The notes beneath the pieces are model-generated. The model searched no databases. It was not told where the DNA came from and saw only the letters and a list, made by a program, of their open reading frames with translations. Shown here one piece after another: positions 43,965 through 53,854 of a stretch of DNA of 64,000 nucleotides (positions are counted from its first letter, which is position 1; each line of letters opens with the position of its first letter). Source of the DNA: Cryobacterium sp. MP_M3 (GTDB lineage: Bacteria > Actinomycetota > Actinomycetes > Actinomycetales > Microbacteriaceae). The position numbers and the translations under genes were made by a program. Location: assembly GCF_015752155.1 (NCBI RefSeq), contig NZ_JADOVI010000014.1, forward strand, positions 22,179-86,178, written 5' to 3'.

Positions 43965-45281
43965 TCAGCGCGCCGCCGCGGCCCTGCGCCACCAGACCCG
44001 GGCGCGCGGGCCGGTGGGGGCCTGGGCTGGAACGGGCAGCAGCTCCGCACGCACGAACCGGCGGATCCGCACCCGCGCCGGCGACTTCGGCGCGGCGTCG
44101 CGCAGGGTGCGCCCGGCGAGGACGGCCGCATCCGCCCCCTGCTGGTCCTGCGGCACGAGCACCGCCGATTCGATGCCGCCGAACCGCCGCAGCGCCTGCA
44201 CCACCTGCCCCCGCGGGTCGAGGCCGACAGCGCTGGACCGAACCCGGTTCATCACGACGCTCACCCGGTCGGTCGTGATCACCTCGGCGAGGTCGACCCA
44301 GGCCCGCAGGAACCGGGACATCCCCACCGGGTCGGCCAGACCGCAGGCGACCACATGATCGCACTCCCGCAGTCCGGCGAGGGTGGCCGCATTGCGCCGC
44401 GGGGCGAACAGGTCGCTCGAGATCTCCTCATCGCTTTCCAGGCTGAAACCCGTGTCGAGCACGACATAGTCCACCCAGTGCCGGAGCGCATCGATGGTGC
44501 GGGTGACCCGCTCGCCCGACAACTCCGGCCAGCGTGACGGCCGGCCGATGCCGGTGAGAACCCAGAACGCGCCGGAGGGTGAGGCATAGCGCTGCGCGAT
44601 CCGCTCCAGTTCCGACCGGGTGAGACTGTCCGAACCGGCCAGTCGGCACGCCGCCGCGAAGCCGGGTGCCTCATCGAGCATCCCGAGGGTGGGCGCGACG
44701 GAGCCGCTGTACGTGTCGATGTCAGCGAGCACCACGGTGTGCCCCGCGGCGGCGATCTCCGCCGCGATATTGATCGCCAGGGTGGTTCTGCCGGGCGAGC
44801 CGGCGGGACCCCAGACGGCGATCACTGAACCGGTGCGCATCGAACCGGTTCGCGCTGTCCCGGTTCGCGCCGATCCGGTTCGCGCCGACCCGGTTCGGGA
44901 TACCGCGACCGGCGGTGACGGGTCCTCGATGCGTGACGGGATGACGATTCCGCCGACGATCAGCGGCTGGATCTCGGACCAGGCGGCCGAGGCGTCGAGG
45001 ACCTCGAACAGGCCGAGTCCGACCGCGTGCCGGCGGTCGGCATCCGTCTCGGCCAGGGCGATCAGCCGGACGCCGTTGGCGTCGCAGGCCGCGATCAACT
45101 CGGCGCCGAGGGTGCCCCTGGCTGCCCCGGCGATCACGACGTCGGGCGCGCTCTCACTGAGCACGTCGAGGAGGTCCGGGACGGTGGCGGCGCGCGCCAC
45201 GATGGCATGGCCGTGTTCGACGATGTCGGCCAGCAGCCGATCCTCGGTGCGGCGCGGCAGGGCCAGCGCCAGGGTGGCCAT
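43965..45281 (-). CDS. CpaE/TadZ-like (MinD-superfamily) ATPase
   Basis: A 438-aa protein. An N-terminal pseudo-receiver region (about 1-120) is joined by an Arg-Thr-Gly-Ser-Ala repeat linker (about 130-152) to a MinD/ParA-type domain. That domain contains VWGPAGSPGRTTLAINIAAE, a deviant Walker A with GSPGRTT, and then DIDTYSGSVAP and YVVLDTGF. Such proteins localise Flp/Tad pilus machinery or act in septum control (Ssd). No pilus genes are nearby. The ATG is 2 nt from the stop of the CpaB-like gene, so they are [12 protein letters not shown]. Confidence 0.8.
   Translation of the reverse strand: MATLALALPRRTEDRLLADIVEHGHAIVARAATVPDLLDVLSESAPDVVIAGAARGTLGAELIAACDANGVRLIALAETDADRRHAVGLGLFEVLDASAAWSEIQPLIVGGIVIPSRIEDPSPPVAVSRTGSARTGSARTGTARTGSMRTGSVIAVWGPAGSPGRTTLAINIAAEIAAAGHTVVLADIDTYSGSVAPTLGMLDEAPGFAAACRLAGSDSLTRSELERIAQRYASPSGAFWVLTGIGRPSRWPELSGERVTRTIDALRHWVDYVVLDTGFSLESDEEISSDLFAPRRNAATLAGLRECDHVVACGLADPVGMSRFLRAWVDLAEVITTDRVSVVMNRVRSSAVGLDPRGQVVQALRRFGGIESAVLVPQDQQGADAAVLAGRTLRDAAPKSPARVRIRRFVRAELLPVPAQAPTGPRARVWWRRAAAAR
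44831..44905. repeat. 15-bp tandem repeat (about x5) in the CpaE-like linker
   Basis: Fifteen-base units starting CGGT(T/G)CGCG occur at 44831, 44846, 44861, 44876 and 44891. They encode RTGSA-type pentapeptides between the pseudo-receiver and ATPase domains. The in-frame period allows linker-length variation. Confidence 0.85.
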
Positions 45282-45283
45282 CG

Positions 45284-45916
45284 TCAGTCCCCGAGCGGCT
45301 CGTTGACCGGGACGACGGCGATGGCGTCACCGTTCGCGATGGCTTCGAGCACCGATGCGACCCTGGACTTCGGCACCAGGACCTCCACCGAGCGGCGGCC
45401 GTTCGCCGCCACGAGGCCGGCCGGCTCGACGATCCGCACGACCCCTGCCTCGCCGACGAGCACGACGGGCGGCTCGAATCTGGCATGGTCGGATTGTCGC
45501 GCCGACCAGACGTCGACCACCGTGCCCGGTCCGATCGACGCGGCGAGGGAGCCGGTGGGTTCGACGACGACGCTCGTCAGGTCCGCCCCGGACGTCCGTC
45601 CGACGGCAGCGGCGGGGACGAGTTCGCCGGCGGCGACGGTTCGCGTCACGATGACGCCGTCGGGCGGGAGCCGGCCGGGTGCCAGGTACAGGCCGTCTCC
45701 GCCGTCCAGTCGCACGTGCGACACAGCCAGGTCACCGGCCTCGATGTGGTCGCCGACGGTCAGCGCGGACCGGGCGGCATAGACGGCCGTGGTGCGGTCA
45801 CTGCCCGCGACGACGAAGTACACACCGGTGACCGCGGCGAGGACCATGACCAGGCCGATCGCGAAACGCGGGTCGAACCAGAATCTCGGACGGGAATTGC
45901 TCGTCGGCTTGCCCAC
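45284..45916 (-). CDS. SAF-domain, CpaB/RcpC-like membrane protein
   Basis: A 210-aa protein. One transmembrane helix near residues 16-37 is followed by a SAF domain (about 45-110) with ALTVGDHIEAGDLAVSHVRL and ADLTSVVVEP. In Tad systems CpaB/RcpC is an envelope component. Here it is paired only with the CpaE-like ATPase. GTG 45916 has GGAGG 8 nt upstream. Role in this organism is inferred from fold and pairing only. Confidence 0.75.
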   Translation of the reverse strand: MGKPTSNSRPRFWFDPRFAIGLVMVLAAVTGVYFVVAGSDRTTAVYAARSALTVGDHIEAGDLAVSHVRLDGGDGLYLAPGRLPPDGVIVTRTVAAGELVPAAAVGRTSGADLTSVVVEPTGSLAASIGPGTVVDVWSARQSDHARFEPPVVLVGEAGVVRIVEPAGLVAANGRRSVEVLVPKSRVASVLEAIANGDAIAVVPVNEPLGD

Positions 45917-45990
45917 GACCGGTTCCTCCGTTCTCGAGAGCCTGTCTCGTCGGTATCCATCGTCGTCGTCCCCGCCCGGGCGCGGGCGAG

Positions 45991-45999
45991 TTATCCACA
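45991..45999. promoter_or_regulatory. DnaA box (perfect TTATCCACA)
   Basis: The consensus 9-mer TTATCCACA lies in the 132-nt gap between the divergent CpaB-like and HTH genes. An identical box on the same strand lies at 46982-46990. Such AT-rich matches are rare in this GC-rich DNA. Confidence 0.6.
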
Positions 46000-46036
46000 G
46001 GTGAGCGTCGCTCGCAATCCGCCCGGGCCGACGGCG

Positions 46037-46042
46037 GATAAT
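46037..46042 (+). promoter_or_regulatory. Candidate -10 (GATAAT) for the leaderless HTH gene
   Basis: GATAAT ends 6 nt before the ATG at 46049. It is the closest match to TATAAT among the short-spaced hexamers in the window. It lies 38 nt after the DnaA box. Confidence 0.45.
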
Positions 46043-46048
46043 CGGTGC

Positions 46049-46336
46049 ATGAACGATTCCGTTCCTTCCCCTGCTGTGGGCCGTTTCCTCACTCTCGCCG
46101 ACACCGCGGAGATCCTGTCTCTCTCTGCGGCCGAGGTGCACGACCTGGTGCGCACCGGCGAGCTCCCCGCGATCCGGCTCGGCTCGACCGGGGTCTGGCG
46201 GGTCGAGCGCATTGTGCTCGAGTCCTTCATCGAGGCCAAGTATGAGGAGGCCAGGCGGATGGCGCTCTGGCAGCAGTCGGACTTCGGAAACATCCCCGAG
46301 CTCTCCGGTGGTCGCATCATCAGACCGGAGGACTGA
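46049..46336 (+). CDS. BldC/excisionase-like MerR-type HTH DNA-binding protein
   Basis: A 95-aa protein. FLTLADTAEILSLSAAEVH (residues 12-30) is the winged-HTH recognition unit and ELPAIRLGSTGVWRVERI the wing, as in excisionase/MerR-like (HTH_17) proteins. The rest, FIEAKYEEARRMALWQQSDFG, is a helical tail seen in conserved actinobacterial homologues. No phage genes accompany it, so it is more likely a resident regulator than an excisionase. Targets are unknown. Confidence 0.8.
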   Translation: MNDSVPSPAVGRFLTLADTAEILSLSAAEVHDLVRTGELPAIRLGSTGVWRVERIVLESFIEAKYEEARRMALWQQSDFGNIPELSGGRIIRPED

Positions 46337-46351
46337 CCCTGGCGTTGCCGG

Positions 46352-46942
46352 CTAGGAGAGCCGCACCAGCTGGATCTCAGCCAGCGGCACGATCCGGTAC
46401 TGGTGCACCTCAGAGGCCCGGCGCAGCGTTCCCGCCGCGTGCACGGCCAGGTCGAAGTGGTCCCGCCCGACCCGGTCGATCGTGCCCGTGAGGAGCCCCG
46501 TGCGAGTGTGCACTTCGAGGCTCGACCGGCGTCGGCACAGGTCGCGGAGCACGAACGACAGGCCGATCCGATCCACCAGGCGGGCCGCCCGGCCGGGTTC
46601 GGCCGCCAGCGACGCGGGCACCTCGGCCTTCGCCACGATCACCCCCGCGATCGCGGAGAGCGGAAGCACGCACTGTGCGCCCACGGTCGGGGCGTCCAGC
46701 AGATCGGCCGCCAGCCAGTCCCTGCCGAATGTCGTCGGCCGCAGGGTGATGGTCTCCCCCGAAACGAGGGCGACCCGGAGGATGCCGGCACCTCGGATGG
46801 CGGCGAGGCTGGTCAGGCGGTCCCGCAGGGAAAGCCTGCCCAGGCGCAGGCGCTCCTCTTCGGCGCGCAGGTCGATCTCCTCGGCGTTCAGCTCGTTTTC
46901 GAGCTGTCCCTCGAGGTCGTCGAAAAGGTTGTCCCAGCGCAC
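46352..46942 (-). CDS. Conserved actinobacterial hypothetical protein
   Basis: A 196-aa soluble protein. An acidic helical N-terminus (LFDDLEGQLENELNAEEIDL) is followed by beta-rich sequence with VALVSGETITLRP and HTRTGLLTGTIDRVGRDHFDLAVH, which looks like an Sm/SH3-like barrel. I do not recognise a named family. It is convergent with the HTH gene (15 nt apart) and the pair sits between two DnaA boxes. Confidence 0.65.
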   Translation of the reverse strand: MRWDNLFDDLEGQLENELNAEEIDLRAEEERLRLGRLSLRDRLTSLAAIRGAGILRVALVSGETITLRPTTFGRDWLAADLLDAPTVGAQCVLPLSAIAGVIVAKAEVPASLAAEPGRAARLVDRIGLSFVLRDLCRRRSSLEVHTRTGLLTGTIDRVGRDHFDLAVHAAGTLRRASEVHQYRIVPLAEIQLVRLS

Positions 46943-46981
46943 AACCCGAAGCTAGCCTGAGCCGCCGACCCTGGCCGCCGG

Positions 46982-46990
46982 TTATCCACA
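46982..46990. promoter_or_regulatory. DnaA box (perfect TTATCCACA)
   Basis: This is a second consensus box, 40 nt upstream of the hypothetical gene start on the minus strand, in the 271-nt gap 46943-47213. The gap holds no gene I can support apart from a GGAGGAG ribosome site for the next gene. Confidence 0.6.
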
Positions 46991-47213
46991 GGGGATATAA
47001 GCGCTAGACACCGCAGCGGCGGAATGGTTGAGTGTCCGCCATGGACTCCACCCCCGCTCGGGGGGTGCGCCCTGGTGATCCGCCCGGATTCCCGAGCCAC
47101 TCGAACGCCAGCACCAGTTCCAGACGCACTCAAGCACCACCCGAAAGCCAGAACCACCCGGATGCCCAGGCGGACTGCGCCAGGGAAGCGGGCTAACGCG
47201 CCTCGGAGGAGTC

Positions 47214-47648
47214 ATGACCGACCCTGCTGCCGACCCGGCACCGCACACCCGCGCCGAACGATTCCTCGACGAGGACTTCTTCGGTCACCAGCCGAGTCCG
47301 AGGGAACAACTTCCCGATCCGGAGCCGTTGCTGGTGAATCTCACCCGGTGCGTGATCGAAGTGCTGGCCGGCGCACGCGAACTCGACCAGCTCGCGCGCT
47401 GGGTCAGCGACGACGTCTACCGCCACCTGCTCAAACGGGTGGTGCTGTCGTCACGGGCCCGTGCGGTCAAGGGCCAGCAGGCCCAGCGCCCGGCCATCAG
47501 TATCGGCCGGGTGACCATCACGGAGCCGCGCGACGGAGTGATCGAGGCCGTGGTCATCGTGCACAGCCGCGTTCGGGTGCGCGCCGTCGCGCTCCGGTTG
47601 GAGGGCCTCGACCACCGCTGGCGGGCCAGCGCGATCAACGTCCTGTGA
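47214..47648 (+). CDS. Rv3235-family protein
   Basis: A 144-aa protein. A disordered polar N-terminus (about 45 residues) is followed by a compact domain with NLTRCVIEVLAGARELDQLARW, SDDVYRHLLKRVVL and a final VRAVALRLEGLDHRWRASAINVL strand pair (split motif). This matches the Rv3235-type family found next to secA in actinobacteria. Its function is not established. GGAGGAG precedes the ATG. It converges with secA. Confidence 0.78.
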   Translation: MTDPAADPAPHTRAERFLDEDFFGHQPSPREQLPDPEPLLVNLTRCVIEVLAGARELDQLARWVSDDVYRHLLKRVVLSSRARAVKGQQAQRPAISIGRVTITEPRDGVIEAVVIVHSRVRVRAVALRLEGLDHRWRASAINVL

Positions 47649-47678
47649 CGACTTCCTGCCTGATTCCGTCCTGCGTGA

Positions 47679-47690
<12 letters not shown>
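47645..47690. repeat. Imperfect 16-bp direct repeat at the convergent stops
   Basis: GTGACGACTTCCTGCC (47645-47660) and GTGACTACTTCTTGCC (47675-47690) differ at two positions, 30 bp apart. The first holds the Rv3235-like TGA, the second the secA stop on the other strand. Confidence 0.5.
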
Positions 47691-50480
<2,790 letters not shown>

Positions 50481-50572
50481 GAATGCACTCCATATAGTCG
50501 TCATGGCGCATACTCACGCCTGTCGTCCGGCCGGACGCATGTATTCCGGCGCAGCGCGCCGACACAGCGGCA

Positions 50573-50578
50573 ACTATA
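50573..50578 (-). promoter_or_regulatory. Candidate secA -10 (TATAGT)
   Basis: TATAGT on the minus strand lies in the AT-richer end of the 112-nt gap between hpf and secA, 92 nt before the secA start. The -35 box is not clear. Confidence 0.35.
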
Positions 50579-50592
50579 ACAATGCTAGTTGG

Positions 50593-51294
50593 TCAGTTGC
50601 TGCGCTTCGTGGTGGACGGCACGGCCTCCCGGAGTTCGTCGCTGTTCTCGTCCAGCTCGATCACACCGTAGTCCCAGCCCTTGCGCCGGTAGACGACGCT
50701 GGGCCGCTTGGTCTCCGCGTCCTGGAACAGGTAGAAGTCGTGGCCGACCAGCTCCATGAAGTAGAGCGCGTCATCCACGGTCATCGGGGCCGCGGAGAAG
50801 ACCTTGCGGCGGATGACGACCGGTGAATAGGTTTCCTCCGGCTCCTCGACCGTGACCTCCGGGTTCACGACCTGGATCGCTCCCGTGCGCACGCGCTCGA
50901 GGGTTTCCGCGTCGGCCGGGGTGATGTCGACGACACTGAAGTCGACCGAGGCGGCGTCGTGCAGCGAGGTGGGCCGGTGGGCGCCGCCACGGTGCAGCTT
51001 CTGGCGGTCCTTCGCCCGGCGCACGCGCTCGAGCAGCCGGCCGAGCGCCACGTCGAACGCCGCGTACTTGTCCGAGCCGTCGGCCTCGGCCCGGACGACG
51101 GGCCCCTTGCCGATCAGCGTCAGTTCGACGCGGTCATTGCCCGTCGCCCCGTTCTTCTCACGGTGGCGGCTGAGCTTGATTTCCAGGGCGAGAGCCTTGT
51201 CAGCGAGACCGGCGACCTTCTCGGCCTTCTCCGTCGCATACTCCCGGAAACGATCAGTGATCCCTAGGTTTCGTCCTACGATGTTTGTTTCCAT
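50593..51294 (-). CDS. hpf: Long-form ribosome hibernation promoting factor
   Basis: A 233-aa protein. The N-terminal S30AE domain (residues 1-105, METNIVGRNLGITDRFREYA) binds the 30S mRNA channel. The C-terminal dimerisation domain (about 170-225) contains VVIRRKVFSAAPMTVDDALY and the GHDFYLFQDAETKRPSVVYRR core. It makes inactive 100S ribosome dimers in stationary phase or stress. The order hpf-secA downstream of comF matches mycobacteria. Length is normal. Confidence 0.95.
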   Translation of the reverse strand: METNIVGRNLGITDRFREYATEKAEKVAGLADKALALEIKLSRHREKNGATGNDRVELTLIGKGPVVRAEADGSDKYAAFDVALGRLLERVRRAKDRQKLHRGGAHRPTSLHDAASVDFSVVDITPADAETLERVRTGAIQVVNPEVTVEEPEETYSPVVIRRKVFSAAPMTVDDALYFMELVGHDFYLFQDAETKRPSVVYRRKGWDYGVIELDENSDELREAVPSTTKRSN

Positions 51295-51395
51295 GACGAC
51301 CTCCAGATCTGGCGAACCGCCCTTTTATCTGGGCGATTAGTACGCGCCTTTAGCTCCCACCGTAGTGCCGTCCACCGGATAAGTCATCGCTTTTG

Positions 51396-52085
51396 TCAAC
51401 GAGTTTCCGATGAACGATCGGTGACGGCGTGGCGACGCCGTGTTTCCGCCAGAGTGGCCACTCCGACCACATCGCCGCCGGCCTCGAGTATGGCCCGACG
51501 GGCCTCGAGAACCGTCGCCCCGGTGGTGAGGATGTCGTCGACGACCAGGGCGCGGAATCCGTCCAGGCGTCGGCAGGCGACCAGGGAGCCTTCCCGGTTC
51601 GAGCCGCGTTCCGCACTGTCGAGGCCGACCTGGTCCGACGTCTCACGGACCGCACGCAGCACCCGCGTCGGCGCCAGCCCACCCCGGCCGAGCAGCAGAT
51701 CAACCGGGTGGAAGCCCCGCTGCCGCCAGGCCCGCCGCGACGACGGCACTGTGACCAGGTGGATGCCGGGCCCGCCGCCCCCCGCGGCTTCCGCGGCGAG
51801 CGCGGCGACGACGGCGGAGCGGAGGGACACGGAGAGCACGCCCACGGCATCCGTGCGCCCGCCGTCCTTGTACGCGGCGATCACCTGCCGGGCCACGCCC
51901 GCGTAGTCGAGTGCGGACCACACCGGCACTCCGCGCCGTTCGGTGCAGTGCACGGCGGGCTGCAGCGCCGCACGGCAGTCCGTGCAGAGCGCCCGGTCCG
52001 GTCGGCCGCACCCGCTGCAGTCGGTCGGCAGGACCACCGCCCACGCGTCGAGCAGGGCCTCCCCGACGCCGGACGACCGCCTCAT
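51396..52085 (-). CDS. comF: ComF-family phosphoribosyltransferase-like protein
   Basis: A 229-aa protein. An N-terminal Cys cluster CSGCGRPDRALCTDC is likely a zinc site. A double-ended PRTase fold follows, with SSRRAWRQRGFHPVDLL and the PRPP-loop ALVVDDILTTGATVLEA. ComF is needed for DNA uptake in competent bacteria; in actinobacteria it is conserved downstream of lpqB with unclear function. No other competence genes are in the window. Confidence 0.9.
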   Translation of the reverse strand: MRRSSGVGEALLDAWAVVLPTDCSGCGRPDRALCTDCRAALQPAVHCTERRGVPVWSALDYAGVARQVIAAYKDGGRTDAVGVLSVSLRSAVVAALAAEAAGGGGPGIHLVTVPSSRRAWRQRGFHPVDLLLGRGGLAPTRVLRAVRETSDQVGLDSAERGSNREGSLVACRRLDGFRALVVDDILTTGATVLEARRAILEAGGDVVGVATLAETRRRHAVTDRSSETR

Positions 52086-52171
52086 CGGATCATCCTGCGT
52101 CGGGGCGGCTGCGGACGGGCCCGGCGCAGCGGCGCCGGTGGAGAACCGCCTTCTCCCGAGCCGGGTAGGGG

Positions 52172-53854
52172 CTAGCCGCCGATCCCCTGCTGGGTGGCCA
52201 GGAGCGTGACCGCGTCGATGCGCTGCTGCCAGCCGACTCCGCGCTGCACCAGGAGACCGCCGGTCGAGGAGAGGGCGCGCAGGTCGCGCAGGCTGTTGCT
52301 GCCGACGATGGCGACGCTGTCCGGAGCGGACTCGAGGATCGAACTGACGCCGCCGATCTGCTGGGCGACGATGCGCTCGGCGCCGCCCGGAACCACGGTC
52401 AGGTACGCCACCGTGAGTTCATCGATCCAGGTCGCGTCGACCGGCTCGCCAACCTCGGAGGCCAGCTGCACCTCGTCGCCGAGGGCGACCGGCAGGTTCT
52501 TCTCCCGCTTGATCGACACGACGACGAATCGGGTGTCCGTGCCCGCCCTCAGCAGCGCGATCAGCCTGGTGCCGTCGCGTGAAACCCGGAGGGACTGGAT
52601 CGCCGAGGCTTCCGGCCATGGCGTCGGCACCGCGGTCGCGTCCCCGGCCGGGCTGTACACGAAGAGCTCCCCCGGGCGCCCGGCCGGCACCGACCAGACA
52701 TAGCCGTGGTTGTCGACCGCCGGCGAGATCAGGCCCTGCCGGGGATCGAGCAGCTTCGGGTCGTCACCCACCCGCACCCCGTAGACGCCGGAGCCGGTCA
52801 GCGCGGCCGCGACGGTCTGCCCGGGCGAGAGCGTCACGGCGCTCGGATTGAGGGCGACGATGTGGTCGGAGAGCCCGGGAATCGGCGTGGTAGTCTTCCC
52901 GGTCGCCGCGAGGAAGCCGAACTCTCCGTTCCGCAGCACCAGCGCCCTGGCGTCCACCCGGGGGTTCAACACCGGCGCATTCGCACCCAGGTCGCCGATG
53001 TCCTGGGAGTTCTGGTTGATCGTGATGGTCACCGTCAACCCCGCGGGGAGGCTGCTGCTCAGTTGGGCGCGCATCCGCTGCAACGTGAGCCGGTCTGCGT
53101 TCAGGGCTTCGCTGTTCAGGTCGACCTTGGCGTCCCTGGCGACGACCTGCACCGCGTCGGCGGTGAGCTTGGTCCCGCCCGGGAACGCGGTCACGACCGA
53201 TCCGGCCAGCCACGGGCTGGGGCCGGCGAGCATCCCGTTGACGATCTTGGTCAGGGTGGCCGCGCCACGCGGGAACCAGCGAAGATCGGGCACCAGGTAG
53301 CTGAAGTCGGGGTCGAAGAAGTAGAGCGCCTGGGCGCTGAACACGTCCCGGAAGGTGGTCTGGTCGATCACCGTGCCATTGGGAGCCGCGCTGATCCGCC
53401 ACTGGCCGCCGACCTGCACGAACTGGTAGCGCAGCGGAACCGCCGCCAAGGATTCGACCTCGTGGTACTCACCGATCTCGTCCACCTCGGCGACCGGGTT
53501 GACCGTGAAGACCATCGTGCGTTCGTCGGCGGCCACGATGGTCCGGCCTCCGCCGTCGTCGACGGTCACCCCCGTCTCCGGGTTCCAGGACCCGCTGTAG
53601 CTCGGAGCCAGGAATTCCCGGGCGATCTCGTAGTCGTTCTCCGGGCTGGTCGCCGCGTCGATGAAGCCGCGAAGGATGCCCTCCTGGCTGGCGTCCTTCT
53701 GCGGCCTGGACGGCAGGAAGACCGGGGCAGGGGTGTCCCCGGGGCCCGCCGCCTGCCCTGGCCTGACGCTGCCGTCCCTCGGGATGCCGGAGCACCCGGC
53801 CAGGCACAGCGCGACCGTGAGCATCGCGGCCAGGGTCCCGAACCGTCTACGCAT
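52172..53854 (-). CDS. lpqB: Lipoprotein LpqB, MtrB partner
   Basis: A 560-aa lipoprotein. The signal peptide MRRRFGTLAAMLTVALCLAGC ends in a lipobox (LAGC; split here at residue 21). A GerMN domain pair lies at about 60-300, with LPAGLTVTITINQNSQ nearby, followed by a beta-propeller C-terminal half. It interacts with the MtrB sensor in mycobacteria and tunes cell-wall and division signalling. The ATG overlaps the mtrB stop by 8 nt. Confidence 0.93.
   Translation of the reverse strand: MRRRFGTLAAMLTVALCLAGCSGIPRDGSVRPGQAAGPGDTPAPVFLPSRPQKDASQEGILRGFIDAATSPENDYEIAREFLAPSYSGSWNPETGVTVDDGGGRTIVAADERTMVFTVNPVAEVDEIGEYHEVESLAAVPLRYQFVQVGGQWRISAAPNGTVIDQTTFRDVFSAQALYFFDPDFSYLVPDLRWFPRGAATLTKIVNGMLAGPSPWLAGSVVTAFPGGTKLTADAVQVVARDAKVDLNSEALNADRLTLQRMRAQLSSSLPAGLTVTITINQNSQDIGDLGANAPVLNPRVDARALVLRNGEFGFLAATGKTTTPIPGLSDHIVALNPSAVTLSPGQTVAAALTGSGVYGVRVGDDPKLLDPRQGLISPAVDNHGYVWSVPAGRPGELFVYSPAGDATAVPTPWPEASAIQSLRVSRDGTRLIALLRAGTDTRFVVVSIKREKNLPVALGDEVQLASEVGEPVDATWIDELTVAYLTVVPGGAERIVAQQIGGVSSILESAPDSVAIVGSNSLRDLRALSSTGGLLVQRGVGWQQRIDAVTLLATQQGIGG

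Noticed and set aside
46049..46336. Phage excisionase as evidence for an integrated element
   Set aside because: No integrase, att repeats or phage genes nearby, and flanking genes are core; a resident BldC-like regulator is simpler.
51295..51395. RNA gene or small ORF between hpf and comF
   Set aside because: The 101-nt AT-richer gap shows no tRNA fold, no open frame with a ribosome site and no clear hairpin with a T-tract.
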